Below, piece after piece: positions 1 to 10,450 of a stretch of 64,000 nt of DNA. A program made the position numbers and the translations under genes. The notes under the pieces were generated by a model. That model worked only from the letters and a program-made list of their open reading frames with translations, did no database searches and had not been told where the DNA came from. The stretch spans positions 144,434 to 208,433 of the forward strand of contig WFMF01000319.1 of the NCBI GenBank assembly GCA_011033025.1, written 5' to 3'. The stretch's first letter is position 1. Each line of letters opens with the position of its first letter. Source of the DNA: Beroe forskalii. Its lineage: Eukaryota; Ctenophora; Nuda; Beroida; Beroidae.

Positions 1-1663
1 GATAGATAAAATAGATCCTAAGTTATATTGTGATAAGTAATTACATGTTTTCTTGCTGCTTGCTAATATGCATATTAGTTTGCCCTCTCCCACCATCAAT
101 TGAGATATCATTTTATCATGCCTTAATGTGATTGTGAGTAGCTCAAGCTGGGATTAACTCAACTGTTTGTTATTTCTTGATGCCTTGTAGGCATAACGCA
201 ATTGATTATTACTCTATTTCACTTCCTCTGTCGAGCCATTGCTTTGTGATATTCATATTGTTATGTGATAAATAATGTGCATTGTGCATTCATGCTATCC
301 ATATCAATAACAGTTTGCTCTTTCTTTACCATCCATCCATCAATCGATCAGATATCATTTTATATGCCTTGTGGGCAACTAAGATTAATTCAACCCTTTC
401 TTCCAGTTTCATTATTTCTTGATGCCTTGTATGCATAACCCAAATTATAACACTTCCTCTGTCGAGCTATGTTAAAACTTTTAAACATTTAATTGCTTTG
501 TATTGTGATGAATAATTAATAACTTGTTTTCATGCTATCAATATCAGTTTGCTCTTCGAGATGTAATTTTATCTGCCATGTGTGAGTAGCTGGGATAAAT
601 TCAACCCTCATGAATTTCATTCAACTATTTTATTCTGTTTTAGCCTATAATTTTTGCACTTCCTCTGTCGAGCCATTGCTTTGTGATATTGTGATAAATA
701 TCGTTTTCATACTATCCATTATATACCTACTCATATAATTTTAGCATATAAAATATATGAATAAATATATAAATTAGCAGTTTGCTCTTTCCTTTATACC
801 AACAATCGTCAATCAATCGAGATATCATTTTATCATGCCCTGTGGGTAGCTGGAAATTGGGATTAATCCAACTCCTCCTTTCAGTTTCATTAGATAATTT
901 TATTGTTGTGAAGGTGTTATTTCTTGATGCCATTATATGCATAACCCAAATTATTACTTTGCGTCTGTCGAGCCATGTTTAAACATTTAAACATTGTACT
1001 ACTAAATACTAATGTGATATTGTGATGGATAACGTGTTCTAAGTTTCTATGTAATCAATGTCAGTTTGCTCTTTCCTTACAAACCATCATTCGTGTATGA
1101 TTTTATCTGCCATGTCTTAGTAGCTAGGATTAATAATTGTACCCTGACTTTCACTCGATAGTTTTGACTCGATAGCATTATTTCGTGATATTTTGTACCT
1201 ACATACTACTGTACATACCTTTATCCAAAATATCACACTCGAGCCATGTTTTTACATTGAATTGCTTTATGTGATCATATTGCGATAGATATCCATATCA
1301 GTTTGCTCTTTCTTACCTATCTACCATCAATATATCAATAATCGAGCTATCATTTTACCATGCCATATTGTACGAGTAGCTGGGATTAATTCAACCCTGA
1401 CTTTCAGTTAACACTCAACAGTTTTGTCCTTTTTATCATTTGGTGTTATGGTGTGCGTCAAACGAACTTGCCGAAAATATCACGCCATGCGACAGCGCAG
1501 CTTGAGACATATTAAATGATTCATCGTGCGAGGCGAAGCTGAGCACTCTAAATCATTTCTGCAGTGAGGTTGAGCGTCTAAAATATTACCCTTTTGGCTT
1601 TTATTTAACCGGCCCTTAAGGACAAAAATGACTTTGAGTTTTTTGTCCAAAGGGCCGGTTAAA

Positions 1664-3155
1664 TTTTGTTTGTTTGAAGACCCACGGTGGGGTACCCATA
1701 AGGGCTTTGAAATAAATATAATCAGTACAATAAAAATCGAGAAAATAAAGCCACAAATACTTAGGGAAGCCAATCAAGGCTCGTGTCCATCGTACATTAT
1801 GACCTGATTGCCACAGTTCGTCACCAACACGCACTCAAAAACAACACATAAGATCAATTAAAACGCTAAAAATTAACGCGCTCATCGTCCATGCCTACTG
1901 CAAGGCTGATCACTGATCAGTGTGCACATGTGTCCTCTATGGTCAGTGGTCACCACATACGGCCATTGAATTTGGCAGACTGTTGCTGCGCGAACTGCTC
2001 TATCATAGAGGTACTCCGACGAGCTGGAGCTTCAGCAGTCCTCTGAGATCGTGACTGAGTGTTCTGGAACAAGACAGTCTGCGCTGGTGGTGCTGGCTGG
2101 GAAGAGGAAGAGGGAGGAGTCTGAACCGGTGTCGCTGTCTGAGGAATGGATGTTGAAGCAGTCTTAGCTGCTGAGGCCACATTCTGAGGAGTTGATACGT
2201 TCTCCTTGTCTCTGCTACAAACGGTACCATTACTGATGTAATGGTACTTCTCAGGCTCGCTTCTGATCTTTTCCTTCATCTGCGTCACCAACACTTTTCT
2301 CTGCTCTCTTTCTTCTCTGCTCCTGTCAGGAGAGACATAAACCCCGCTGTATTGTTCTGACTGTCGCAGATTCCTCGCATTCCGCAACACCTCGGCTGCC
2401 GCATCAGTGCTGCCAAACACCACTTTCACAGGGCGCACAACCCCAGGCCTCGCATCTCCAATACGGTAGCAGTCCGGCATAAACAGTTGTCCTGAACTGC
2501 AGCAGAGCTTGATAACATTGTTCACCTTCTCTCGCACTGATCCAGTTTCCCCTTCCTCCAGTCCGAACAACACCACCGCCTTTCTCCTGTCGTCGTCCTT
2601 CACCACACACTTCACGGCAGCTTTCACTTCCTTCGTCGTTATCCTGGCCTCGTTCCCCTGTTTCACGACATCACTGAAGGTTCGAAACTCGTTCTTCACA
2701 GTACTCTGAACAGCTTCCACCTGTTCCGTTTGACTCTTCAGAAGATCTTCTTGAAGCTTCAGCAACTGTTTCTGGTTCTCGATCTGATCCTGTTTCAACT
2801 GCTCGACAGATATGGCTGCAGCCCGCAACATCCCCTTGCTCCCCTGCAAAACGCTCATTGATGACAGCACCAGATTCGAGAGAGCCGCTTTGTCCAACTT
2901 CATCACTGCTGCCTTAGTAACATCACCCCACTTGGCACCAAACACACCACTGAAAACATTGTCCACGCTCTTTTCCACATCATACAGCTTTTCCAAAGAG
3001 AAGTCCATCTTGTACACACAGTGTACAAAGCCGTGTACACCAGGCTAAGTTGAGTGCGAGTAACAAGTTGCAAGTTAACTGATAAGAGAGCTGCTTGATT
3101 TAACACGCACAAGAAAACTGATAATAGCGGAAAACTGATAATAACTGATAAAAAA
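1664..3155 (-). mobile_element. ORF1-only LINE insertion (non-LTR retrotransposon)
   Basis: Insertion found only in copy 1 of the composite repeat; the homologous place at about 20,020-20,060 has no insert. It is flanked by GGCCGGTTAAA at 1653-1663 and 3156-3166, a likely 11-bp target-site duplication, although the same motif also recurs nearby. On the minus strand it starts with two TTATCAGTT-like repeats, carries one ORF, and ends in an A-rich CAAACAAACAAAA tail, as expected of target-primed insertion. No reverse transcriptase or endonuclease lies between the ORF and the tail, so it is a non-autonomous or internally deleted copy. Confidence 0.7.
1950..3017 (-). CDS. LINE ORF1 protein (coiled coil plus RRM-like domain)
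   Basis: The 355-aa ORF is open from end to end. Residues ~65-115 are rich in Q, K, L and E with heptad-like spacing and probably form a coiled coil. Residues ~145-250 look like the RNA-binding region of LINE ORF1 proteins: a strand with VVLFGLEEGE, then DCYRIGD and VRPVKVVFG, then VYVSPDRSREEREQR. The last ~80 residues are Ser/Thr/Pro/Gln-rich. ORF1 proteins of this type bind element RNA and act as trimers or chaperones in the retrotransposition particle (family knowledge). The Met at 3017 is the first in the open frame, and MDFSLEKL three residues later is a possible alternative start. The intact frame suggests a fairly recent insertion. Confidence 0.72.
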   Translation of the reverse strand: MYKMDFSLEKLYDVEKSVDNVFSGVFGAKWGDVTKAAVMKLDKAALSNLVLSSMSVLQGSKGMLRAAAISVEQLKQDQIENQKQLLKLQEDLLKSQTEQVEAVQSTVKNEFRTFSDVVKQGNEARITTKEVKAAVKCVVKDDDRRKAVVLFGLEEGETGSVREKVNNVIKLCCSSGQLFMPDCYRIGDARPGVVRPVKVVFGSTDAAAEVLRNARNLRQSEQYSGVYVSPDRSREEREQRKVLVTQMKEKIRSEPEKYHYISNGTVCSRDKENVSTPQNVASAAKTASTSIPQTATPVQTPPSSSSQPAPPAQTVLFQNTQSRSQRTAEAPARRSTSMIEQFAQQQSAKFNGRMW

Positions 3156-3901
3156 GGCCGGTTAAAGTGGGGCCGGTCAAATTAAAGGCCAATTAATTTA
3201 GGTCAAATGAAACTTTTATGACTTGCCTTATACAGTGTTAAATTGTCTTGAATGGCATTATGTAACACCTAAAGCATCATATCAGACCGGAATTTGGGTC
3301 TTTCGGGCGCAATTTATTAAGTATAAATGGGTTTTAATGACCATTTTAAAGCATAAAATCCTTGATCTGGTGACCACTATAAAAAATTTGTCCAAGGGGC
3401 CGGCTAAAACGGTTCAAAAATGATTCAATTTTTTGTCTATAGGGCCGGTTAAAAAGGGCCGGTTAAAAAAGGCCGGCTAAATATAGGCCAATAAGGTGTA
3501 GTCAAACGGACCAAGAAAAACTTTCACTTTCGAGCTTTTAAAGTTATCGTATTTTTGTTTTTTATGACCAAAAACTTTTTTATGACCAAAACTTTTTATG
3601 ACCAAAACTGTTTTTGGTCATTACTCCCTCTGGAGCTCAAGATCTAAACTTCACTTATATGAGATGTTGCTTTCATTAAGCTCTAAATATCCTGGTACCT
3701 ACACAAACATTATCTACCTTAGGAGGTATTTATATGGGATAAAATATGGGGATTTTCTCAATCATTACTCTTGTTAACATATGATAATGACGTCATTTGA
3801 AATGCCATGGTGTTTGAAAGAATGGGATTTTTATGAAAAAATAGAAACTTAGAACACGTTATCCATCACAATATCACATTAGTAGTACAATGTTTAAACA
3901 A

Positions 3902-3980
3902 CTGCAAATCAAATAAGGGATCGTCACATATTATTATTACGCAATCAATTTTTGGCCGATTTCAACCCCCCTCCCCCTCG
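3902..3980 (+). mobile_element. Truncated MITE end, same family as 10737-11935
   Basis: Short insertion inside the reversed repeat copy. It carries GGGATCGTCACATATTATT followed by an ACGCAATCAATTTTTGGCC stretch and a C-rich run, matching the terminal 60-70 bases of the larger element in the core. TACAATGTTTAAA lies on both sides and is a likely duplication of host sequence. Only one terminus is present. Confidence 0.55.
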
Positions 3981-4043
3981 TACAATGTTTAAATGTTTAA
4001 ACATGGCTCGACAGACGCAAAGTAATAATTTGGGTTATGCATA

Positions 4044-4865
4044 CTAGTCGGTTCCCGTCCTACGGACGGCGAATGATGGCAGCCGCATGAGCTAATGGCC
4101 ACTTGTCCCTTTGACAGTGATTTGACCAAAAGCGAGTTTGGAGGGAAATTCGAAACTTTATTTTCTGCTAAAAAAGCTTCCACGCCAATAACGGTAACCC
4201 AATATTGCCGACAATATTCTCAAAACCTTTACTCATCATAAGCAACTCGATGGCGGAAGAATTTTGAAAAAATTCGAATTTTAATTTTTCGCGGAAAAAG
4301 GGGCGTGGCCTCCCACGCCCCTCAGGGCGACCCAATCGTGCGGACAAAATTCTCAAAAGCTTAATTGATCATAAGCAACTTGATGGCGAAGGAATTTCGA
4401 ATAAATTCGAAACTTTAATTTTTGCGAAAAAAGGGCGTGGCCTCCCACGCCCCTCAGGGTGACACAATAATTCAAACAAAATTCTCAAAATTTTTATTCA
4501 TCATAAGCAACTCGATGGCGAAGGAATTTTCAAAAAATTCGAAAGTTTAATTTTGACGGAAAAAAGGGCGTGGCCCCTCACGCCCCTCGGGGTGACCCAA
4601 TATTGCGGACAAAATTCTCAAAATTTTTATTCATCATAAGGAACTCGATGGCGAAGGAATTTTGAAAAAATTCGAAACTTTAATTTTGACGAAAAAAAGG
4701 GCGTGGCCCCCCACTCCCCTCAGGGTGGCCGCAAAAAAAATTCTATATTTTTCTGATTTATTATAACTTTCTTATAACACGATTAAAAAATAATTTTGAT
4801 GCTAACTTGAAAACGAATCGCCACATATATATATATATTAACAACACGCATTATATATAGTAAGA
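4044..4865 (-). mobile_element. Non-autonomous Helitron, left copy (complete ends)
   Basis: On the minus strand it begins TCTTACTATATATAATGCG and ends GAACCGACTAG. A 6-bp hairpin (CCGTCC-GTA-GGACGG) sits about 10 bases before the terminal CTAG. It lies between a host A and T with no target duplication. Removing it gives exactly the empty sequence seen at about 935/936 in copy 1. These are the defining features of Helitrons: TC start, CTRR end, a 3' hairpin and AT insertion. No Rep/helicase is encoded. The middle holds about four ~133-bp tandem units, each with GGGCGTGGCC...CACGCCCCTCAGGG. Confidence 0.85.
4200..4740 (-). repeat. 133-bp minisatellite inside the Helitron
   Basis: Four units of 130-136 bp. 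Each pairs a palindromic GC segment (GGGCGTGG, then CCACGCCCCTCAGGGTGA) with an AT part containing CTCGATGGCGAAGGAATTTT. The right Helitron copy has the same array at 18,665-19,180. Internal minisatellites are common in non-autonomous Helitrons. Confidence 0.75.
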
Positions 4866-6958
4866 TAATGGCATCAAGAAATAACACCTTCACAACAATA
4901 AAATTATCCAATGAAACTGAAAGGAGGAGTTGGATTAATCCCAATTTCCAGCTACCCACAGGGCATGATAAAATGATATCTCGATTGATTGACGATTGTT
5001 GGTATAAAGGAAAGAGCAAACTACTAATTTATATATTTATTTATATATTTTATATGCTAAAATTATATGAGTAGGTATATACCTAATGGATAGTATGAAA
5101 ACGATATTTATCACAATATCACAAAGCAATGGCTCGACAGAGGAAGTGCAAAAGAGGGCCATGCATATCGACAAGTACAAGGCATCAAGAAAGAATACAG
5201 TACCTACAGCAATAAAATTATCCGATCAAAGAAAGAGTTGTGTCAATCCCAGACCCGCTATAACAATTAGGTTATATGACAAAATATCTCGATTGATGGT
5301 ATAGGAGAGAGAAAACTGATATGTTAGCAAGCTGCATGAAAACACTAATTCATCACAATATAACAGAGCAATTTAATGTTTAAACATAATTTGGGTCGTG
5401 CAAGCAAAATATCACAAATGCCTAATTACAGGATAAAACAGTTGAATGAAATTCACGAGGGTTTAATTAATCCCAGCTATTCACACATGGCAGATAAAAT
5501 TACATCTCGAAGAGCAAACTGATATTGATAGCATGAAAACAAGTTATTCATCACAATACAAAGCAATTTAACGTTTAAAATCAAGAAATAATGAAACTGG
5601 AAGAAAGGGTTGAATTAATCTTAGTTGCCCACAAGGCATATAAAATAATATCTCATCGATGGATGGATGGATGGTAAAGAAAGAGCAAACTGTTATTGAT
5701 ATGGATAGCATGAATGCACATTATTTATCACATAACAATATGAATATCACAAAGCAATGGCTCGACAGAGGAAGTGAAATAGAGTAATAATCAATTGAGT
5801 TATGCCTACAAGGCATCAAGAAATAACAGACAGATACTCACAGCTACTCACAATCACATTAAGGCATGATAAAATGATATCTCAATTGATGGTGGGAGAG
5901 CCGAAGAGGGCAAACTACTATGCAATATGCATATTGTGTTATTAATGACAATATAACTTAGTAACTATTTAACAGAGCAATTTATTGTTTAAACATTTGG
6001 GTTGGTGCATGCAAGATATCAAAGATAATAACAGGATAAAACAGTTGAATGAAAGTCATGAGGGTTGAATTAATCCAAGCTACTCATAACTCACACATTG
6101 CAGCTCACACATGGCAGATAAAATTACATCTCGAATGATGGTAGGTAAAAAAAGAGCAAACTGATATCGATAGCATGAAACACGTTATTCATCACAATAT
6201 CACATTAATGCAATTTAACGTTAAAAAGTTTAAACATGGCTCGACAGAGGAAGTGTAATAATTTGGGTTATGCATAGAAGGCATCAAGAAATGTTACACA
6301 TATCACAGCAATCAAACTGCCCGATGGCAATGAAATTAAGGGTTGACTTAATGCCAGTTAGCTGATCATAAAACGATGATATCTCGATTGATGACAGGTA
6401 TAAGGAAAGAGCAAGCTGATATTGATAGCATGAAAACATGAACTATTTATCACAAAGTCACAATAGGAATATCACAAAGCAATTTAATGTTTTAAGTTGA
6501 ATATTAAAACACTGTAAATATGGCTCGACTTAAGGAAGCATTATAATTTGGGTTAGGCATCAACATACAAGATATAATATCACAATTAATAATTGAAGGA
6601 TAAAACTGTCGAATGAAAGTAAGAGTTGAATTAATCCGAGCTACTCGACCACTCATAAATGACATGATAAAATCAAAAATGATATCTCGATTGATGACAG
6701 GTAAGGAAGTAAGGAAAGAGCAAACTGATATTGATATGATGAAAACATGCTTTTCACAAAGTAATTTAATGTTTCAACATGGCTCGACAGCAGACAGAGG
6801 GACTGGGAGCAATACACTGCACAATACACTGCACAATACACAGCACAATACACTGCACAATACATAACATTAGTTTACACTCAAGCTTATCCAGTGCCGA
6901 AGAATTGGCGGTTTCGCAGGGTTTTTTACTGAATCGGACTCGCAGTGCGCGGCGTTTC

Positions 6959-6996
6959 GGACATTTGGCACCAGTCTAGACTGGTGCCAAATGTCC
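6959..6996. repeat. Perfect 38-bp palindrome (left arm)
   Basis: GGACATTTGGCACCAGTCT is followed directly by its reverse complement, with no loop and centre TCTAGA. An identical copy lies at 13,966-14,003 in the other arm. It sits just outside the core, beside the GC-rich boundary block. Confidence 0.9.
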
Positions 6997-7039
6997 TAAC
7001 TGTTCGCCAGAAATAGAGCCCTGGTTTGGAGCAAGGCGC

Positions 7040-7410
7040 GGCGCGCGCGTAAAACTAGGGATCTGGTTAGAGCAAATCTCTCCCATATAAACGGCTCTGA
7101 GTGACGTCACAGATCTAAACGTCAATTTTTCTGTATCCTAAACCTAACCATGACCCTAACCAAAACCCTAACCTTAAACCTAACCCTAACCCTAACCCTA
7201 ACGCAAATCTTGACCCTAATCCTGACCCTAACCCTAGTCCTTAAAGCGCTAGGTTGTAGGTGCGCTTAATTATATTTTTCTGAGTGACGTCATTGTCTTC
7301 CCCTAACCAGGGGTGTCGCGCGCGTAAAACTAGGGATCTGGTTAGAGCAACGCGGCGCGCGTACGCACACCTATGCGGGCTTAGGAATCTGTGCGCGTAA
7401 CCAGGGCCCT
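7040..7410. repeat. Core boundary block: GC-rich repeats and degenerate telomere-like tract
   Basis: Two copies of GTAAAACTAGGGATCTGG, each next to a run of CG/GC dinucleotides, lie at about 7048 and 7325; a third, reversed, is at 13,892-13,915. Between them, 7136-7240 is a degenerate (CCCTAA)n tract with several exact ACCCTAA units. GTGACGTCA occurs twice nearby. A reversed fragment of the part near 7345-7385 recurs at about 22,277-22,312. This is repetitive DNA, not a chromosome end, since sequence continues on both sides. Confidence 0.6.
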
Positions 7411-8095
7411 GGTTAGGGCAAAAGCATACTTATTACTGTATCAATAACTCTGATAAAATACAATTGACAATATTTTATGCTTTCAGGAATGTTGAAAAGT
7501 AGGTCGAAAAGAAGGTCGAAAGGACATTTAGAATTTTACTGTGTGCCCCAGTCTTGATGGTTTTCACAACAGGAACTATCTTTTGCTCATCTCTTTTGAA
7601 GATTGGAAGCATGATCTGCAATTTCCAAGCCAATAAGGGTCTTTATTGAGCCCTTTCTACCTACCTTTTCAACCTACTTTTCGACCTGTTGCTTTCAACC
7701 CATGAGCTCACATATAGTGTAACTTAATGTGTTATTTTACTTGAATATTGAGTGTACCTTGTAGGAGTAAAGATGATGTGAAGAAGGATGAGGAAGAATC
7801 ACTGATATATTTTTGTTGTATTAATTACAGAACTGTTCATATTTTATTTATTGAGACACTTGAAAACCTTAAATCTCATCTGATAGCTCCCAGTTATTTT
7901 CCAGCATGCCAAAATGTCCATCTTCATAATTTTTAATATTGAGTTTAATATTGAGCAATTTTGCATCATATGTCAGTTCATCATTTTCAGGTGTGTTATC
8001 TTTTGATAGATTGGATAACACCAAATAATAATTAAATACAAAGAATAGGAATTTCTTTGAAAATGTTAATTTTTCAGCAAGAAGTGGTTGGTTGA
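7411..8095. other. No recognised gene; AT-rich core sequence
   Basis: Two groups of AGGTCGAAAAG-like motifs in opposite orientation (about 7485-7520 and 7660-7690) may be the ends of a small decayed inverted-repeat element. I see no convincing coding region here. A weak acceptor-like pyrimidine-AG precedes the next ORF. Confidence 0.4.
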
Positions 8096-8902
8096 ATGTC
8101 AAAGCAAAAAATTGCAATACCTATAAGCAGATCAGATGTTATCTCTGTATCCAGTGGTGTAACAGCTGCATCTGTCTCATACATCATTCAACTGCGAGCT
8201 TCACAGCATTTACTGAAAACATTTCGAATTCATGCTGGGTTGCCTTTCATCTGTTCAATCCTTGGTAGTTGTACATTCTCACTTGCATATCTGCAATCAT
8301 CTGGTACAATGTTAGCAGTATCAAACTTAATCAAGAAAACATATTTTGGGGAAGAAGATCTCTTGATATTTTCTAAACAAACTGCAATGGCATCATGTAT
8401 AATAAATCTGATTTTCATCAAATATTTTCTGAAACAACACCTTTTGGTTATTTTACCAAGTCATATCATCTTCCCTGGTTCATTTGCTCAAAAGTTTGTC
8501 CCATTGAATTCAAACCATGTTTCAAAACATTCCAAAATTAGAATACAACAATTGGGAACTATTTATGGGTGCCATCACTGTGGAAATAAAGTTCAGCACT
8601 ATATTGCTGATCATATTCCATGTACAAAATTTGTGCCAGAGATTACCAAAAATTATAATGTTTTCCAAATGCTATTAACATATTTATTTCAAAGAAAACT
8701 ATCTTTTGAAGGAAAATATAAACAAGTTGTCTATCCACAGTGTATTAAGTGCTGTGAATATCAAGGTGGGTTTGTTGCTGGGAGGACTTTCTTACAAGCT
8801 GCATATAATGTTAAGGGTATAATATTGCCTAAATTCAAATTCAATTCACATTTTATATACATGTTCCCTATATACTTTTTTGTGGATATGTTATTGATCT
8901 AA
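8096..8902 (+). CDS. Uncharacterised membrane protein with Cys-rich domain (268 aa, intronless)
   Basis: I do not recognise this family. The ORF starts MSKQKIAIPISRSDV. It has hydrophobic stretches at about residues 45-65 (HAGLPFICSILGSCTFSLAY), 95-115 (ASCIINLIFIKYFL) and 115-130, followed by a Cys/His-rich part. That part contains YGCHHCGNK, ADHIPCTKF and YPQCIKCCEYQGG, which look like paired zinc-ribbon knuckles. A closing hydrophobic tail (residues ~250-268) may be read-through into intron or flank, because GGGTATAAT follows KG and could hide a donor. The AT-rich codon choice matches the surroundings. It lies in the core of the large inverted repeat, so it could be a captured or retrocopied host gene, or a gene of the element. 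Coding status is likely from length and motif density but unproven. Confidence 0.5.
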   Translation: MSKQKIAIPISRSDVISVSSGVTAASVSYIIQLRASQHLLKTFRIHAGLPFICSILGSCTFSLAYLQSSGTMLAVSNLIKKTYFGEEDLLIFSKQTAMASCIINLIFIKYFLKQHLLVILPSHIIFPGSFAQKFVPLNSNHVSKHSKIRIQQLGTIYGCHHCGNKVQHYIADHIPCTKFVPEITKNYNVFQMLLTYLFQRKLSFEGKYKQVVYPQCIKCCEYQGGFVAGRTFLQAAYNVKGIILPKFKFNSHFIYMFPIYFFVDMLLI

Positions 8903-9349
8903 GCAGGATGTAAATTATTTGCTCTGCACCTGCCACCTGGCAACATTTATTTTAGAAATAATTCTTTTTCATACTGAATTTATGGATCAGATCATTGAGT
9001 TTTCAGAGTCACATAATTTCAATGAGACATAATGAATTAGTAGGAACTCTTTCATTCCTTTTTCTATTATATACAATTATGACATTATTGAATATTGTAT
9101 CAATTTGATAAATTGCTTTTACTATACAAGACATTGTGTCACTAAAATACTAAATATGCTCTGTTTATTAGTAATGCATGCTAATAGAATATTGTAGCAA
9201 AATAACACTATCCCATAGAACTGGGATGATTTTGTCTGACTTCTGAGAAGGCAAGTAAGATGATTTTATTTGTTATATCTGAATTAATTTTAATATTTAT
9301 TTTAAAGCTCAGGGATACACAATATCCCTGTAGCACAATATTGTGAAAT
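8903..9349. other. AT-rich spacer, nothing recognised
   Basis: No ORF with protein-like composition and no clear repeat ends were seen. Confidence 0.4.
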
Positions 9350-9491
9350 GTACCCCATATGTGTGCAGACCACTCGATTGAAATTGTGTGCTTTTGACAG
9401 AATTTGTATAGAAAGTTGAAGCGCGCAGAGGAAATCTGCACGTTTTTATTGAGGCCTCTGTCAATCGAGCGATCTGCACACATATGGGTAC
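9350..9491. mobile_element. 142-bp foldback / MITE
   Basis: Ends are GTACCCCATATGTGTGCAGA at the left and its near-exact reverse complement at the right. The match runs for about 31 bases with one or two mismatches (9350-9380 against 9461-9491). The middle is 80 bases. It has no coding capacity. The size and termini suit a MITE, but I cannot name a superfamily. Confidence 0.7.
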
Positions 9492-10059
9492 TGTTACTGA
9501 ATTATTAAGTGAGGAGAGTAGTGTGAAATATCTATATTTAATAATTGGCAATTTCTATTAATTTGATAACTGGCATTTTTGAATGTTTAGATTTATCATT
9601 TTTTCCTTAGTGGGTGGCCTTGCCAATGGTATTCATGATTGACTAAGTGCAGAAACAAGATGCTTCTTCATTTATGAAAATGTTTGAAATATACTGTAAT
9701 TGAGCTGTGAAAAATATTTTCAATCCAATTCAATTCAAAATAGCTGAATTAAATATCAGTTTTCTAATACTTTGTCTCCCTATCTTGGCAGTTCAGGTGT
9801 ATATATTACAATTGGAACCTTAAATATTTCATATTCCTAGCTCAATGATTCGCTGAGGTCTTGACAACAAAGGGCCACTTGGCCTTGCAAGATGTGTAGC
9901 TCTAACCCCGAGCTAGAAGATGCATTGGTTGATAGTCAATGTAAACTGAACATTGAAACTTTCTTTGTGAGTCCTAAGATTTACTTCTGTTTGTAGTTAC
10001 TAGTTAGTCTTTTCAGCTATTTTGACTGTGTAAGATAATAATGGTGAGAACTCCATGAA

Positions 10060-10450
10060 TGCTCTAAGGGATCATACACATCATATTACATAATCAATTT
10101 TGGGCTGACTTTAACCCCTTTTCCCTCATGAACTTGATTACAGTAGTTACAATGTGAATGATCCATAGGGGCCATCCATAAAGGACGTCCGCAATGAGGG
10201 GAGGAGTCCAGCCAGGATGTTTTTGGATCATTTGCAGACGTAGGGAGAAGTGTTGGCCCAATGCAGACATCCGCAATTCATGGAAATTTTGGGCGATTTG
10301 ATGGCTATTTCACTAGAAAATCATATAATTTCAGGGTCAAAAATGACGACCCAAAAAATGTTCAAGAAGGGGGAGGGAGGTTTCTGGACTGCGGATGTTT
10401 GTGGACAAGGGAAGGAGGGGTCTGAAATTTTGCGGTGTGTTCTTATGACA
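10060..10450. mobile_element. Two truncated DNA-transposon pieces interrupting the LINE ORF1 end
   Basis: At about 10,069 a diverged copy of the 10,737 element end appears (AAGGGATCATACACATCATA and following). At about 10,167 a second type begins with GGGGCCATCCATAAAGGACG, a terminus style known from ISL2EU/Harbinger-like elements in invertebrates. The right part (10,365-10,445) is G-rich with TGCGGATGTTTGTGGAC. The LINE ORF1 reading frame loses its protein-like character at about 10,450, where this material starts. Confidence 0.45.

Larger units (their letters stand above)
1..3838 (+). repeat. Composite repeat, forward copy 1 (5' end outside window)
   Basis: AT-rich composite repeat. Its first ~1,440 bases are irregular tandem units of roughly 230-290 bp, each with recurring blocks such as CTGTCGAGCCATG, TTGCTCTTTCCTTA and GAGATATCATTTTATCATG. 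A non-tandem part follows (about 1440-3838) with several GGCCGGTTAAA-type motifs. It is collinear with 15,100-16,290 plus 19,337-20,682 and reversed relative to 3841-7075. Unlike those copies it lacks the Helitron (empty site at 935/936), and it alone has the LINE ORF1 insertion at 1664-3155. Both forward copies stop at the same TTTTATGAAAA sequence, which marks a real repeat end. Confidence 0.8.
3841..7075 (-). repeat. Composite repeat, reversed copy (left arm of large inverted repeat)
   Basis: Reverse complement of about 13,890-16,290 plus 18,560-19,440. The inner 190 bases next to the core (about 6885-7075) appear identical to the reverse of 13,892-14,080. The arm is made of irregular tandem units ending in ATGGCTCGACAGAGGAAGTG (for example near 5129, 5757, 6237, 6515, 6778) and includes the Helitron at 4044-4865. 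Short ORFs in the arm, such as one at 4868-5074, reappear in every copy and are by-products of the repeat, not genes. Confidence 0.85.

Noticed and set aside
1480-1834. Two overlapping minus-strand ORFs (72 and 97 aa) beyond LINE ORF1
   Set aside because: They cross from the LINE tail into the host repeat and show no RT or endonuclease motif.
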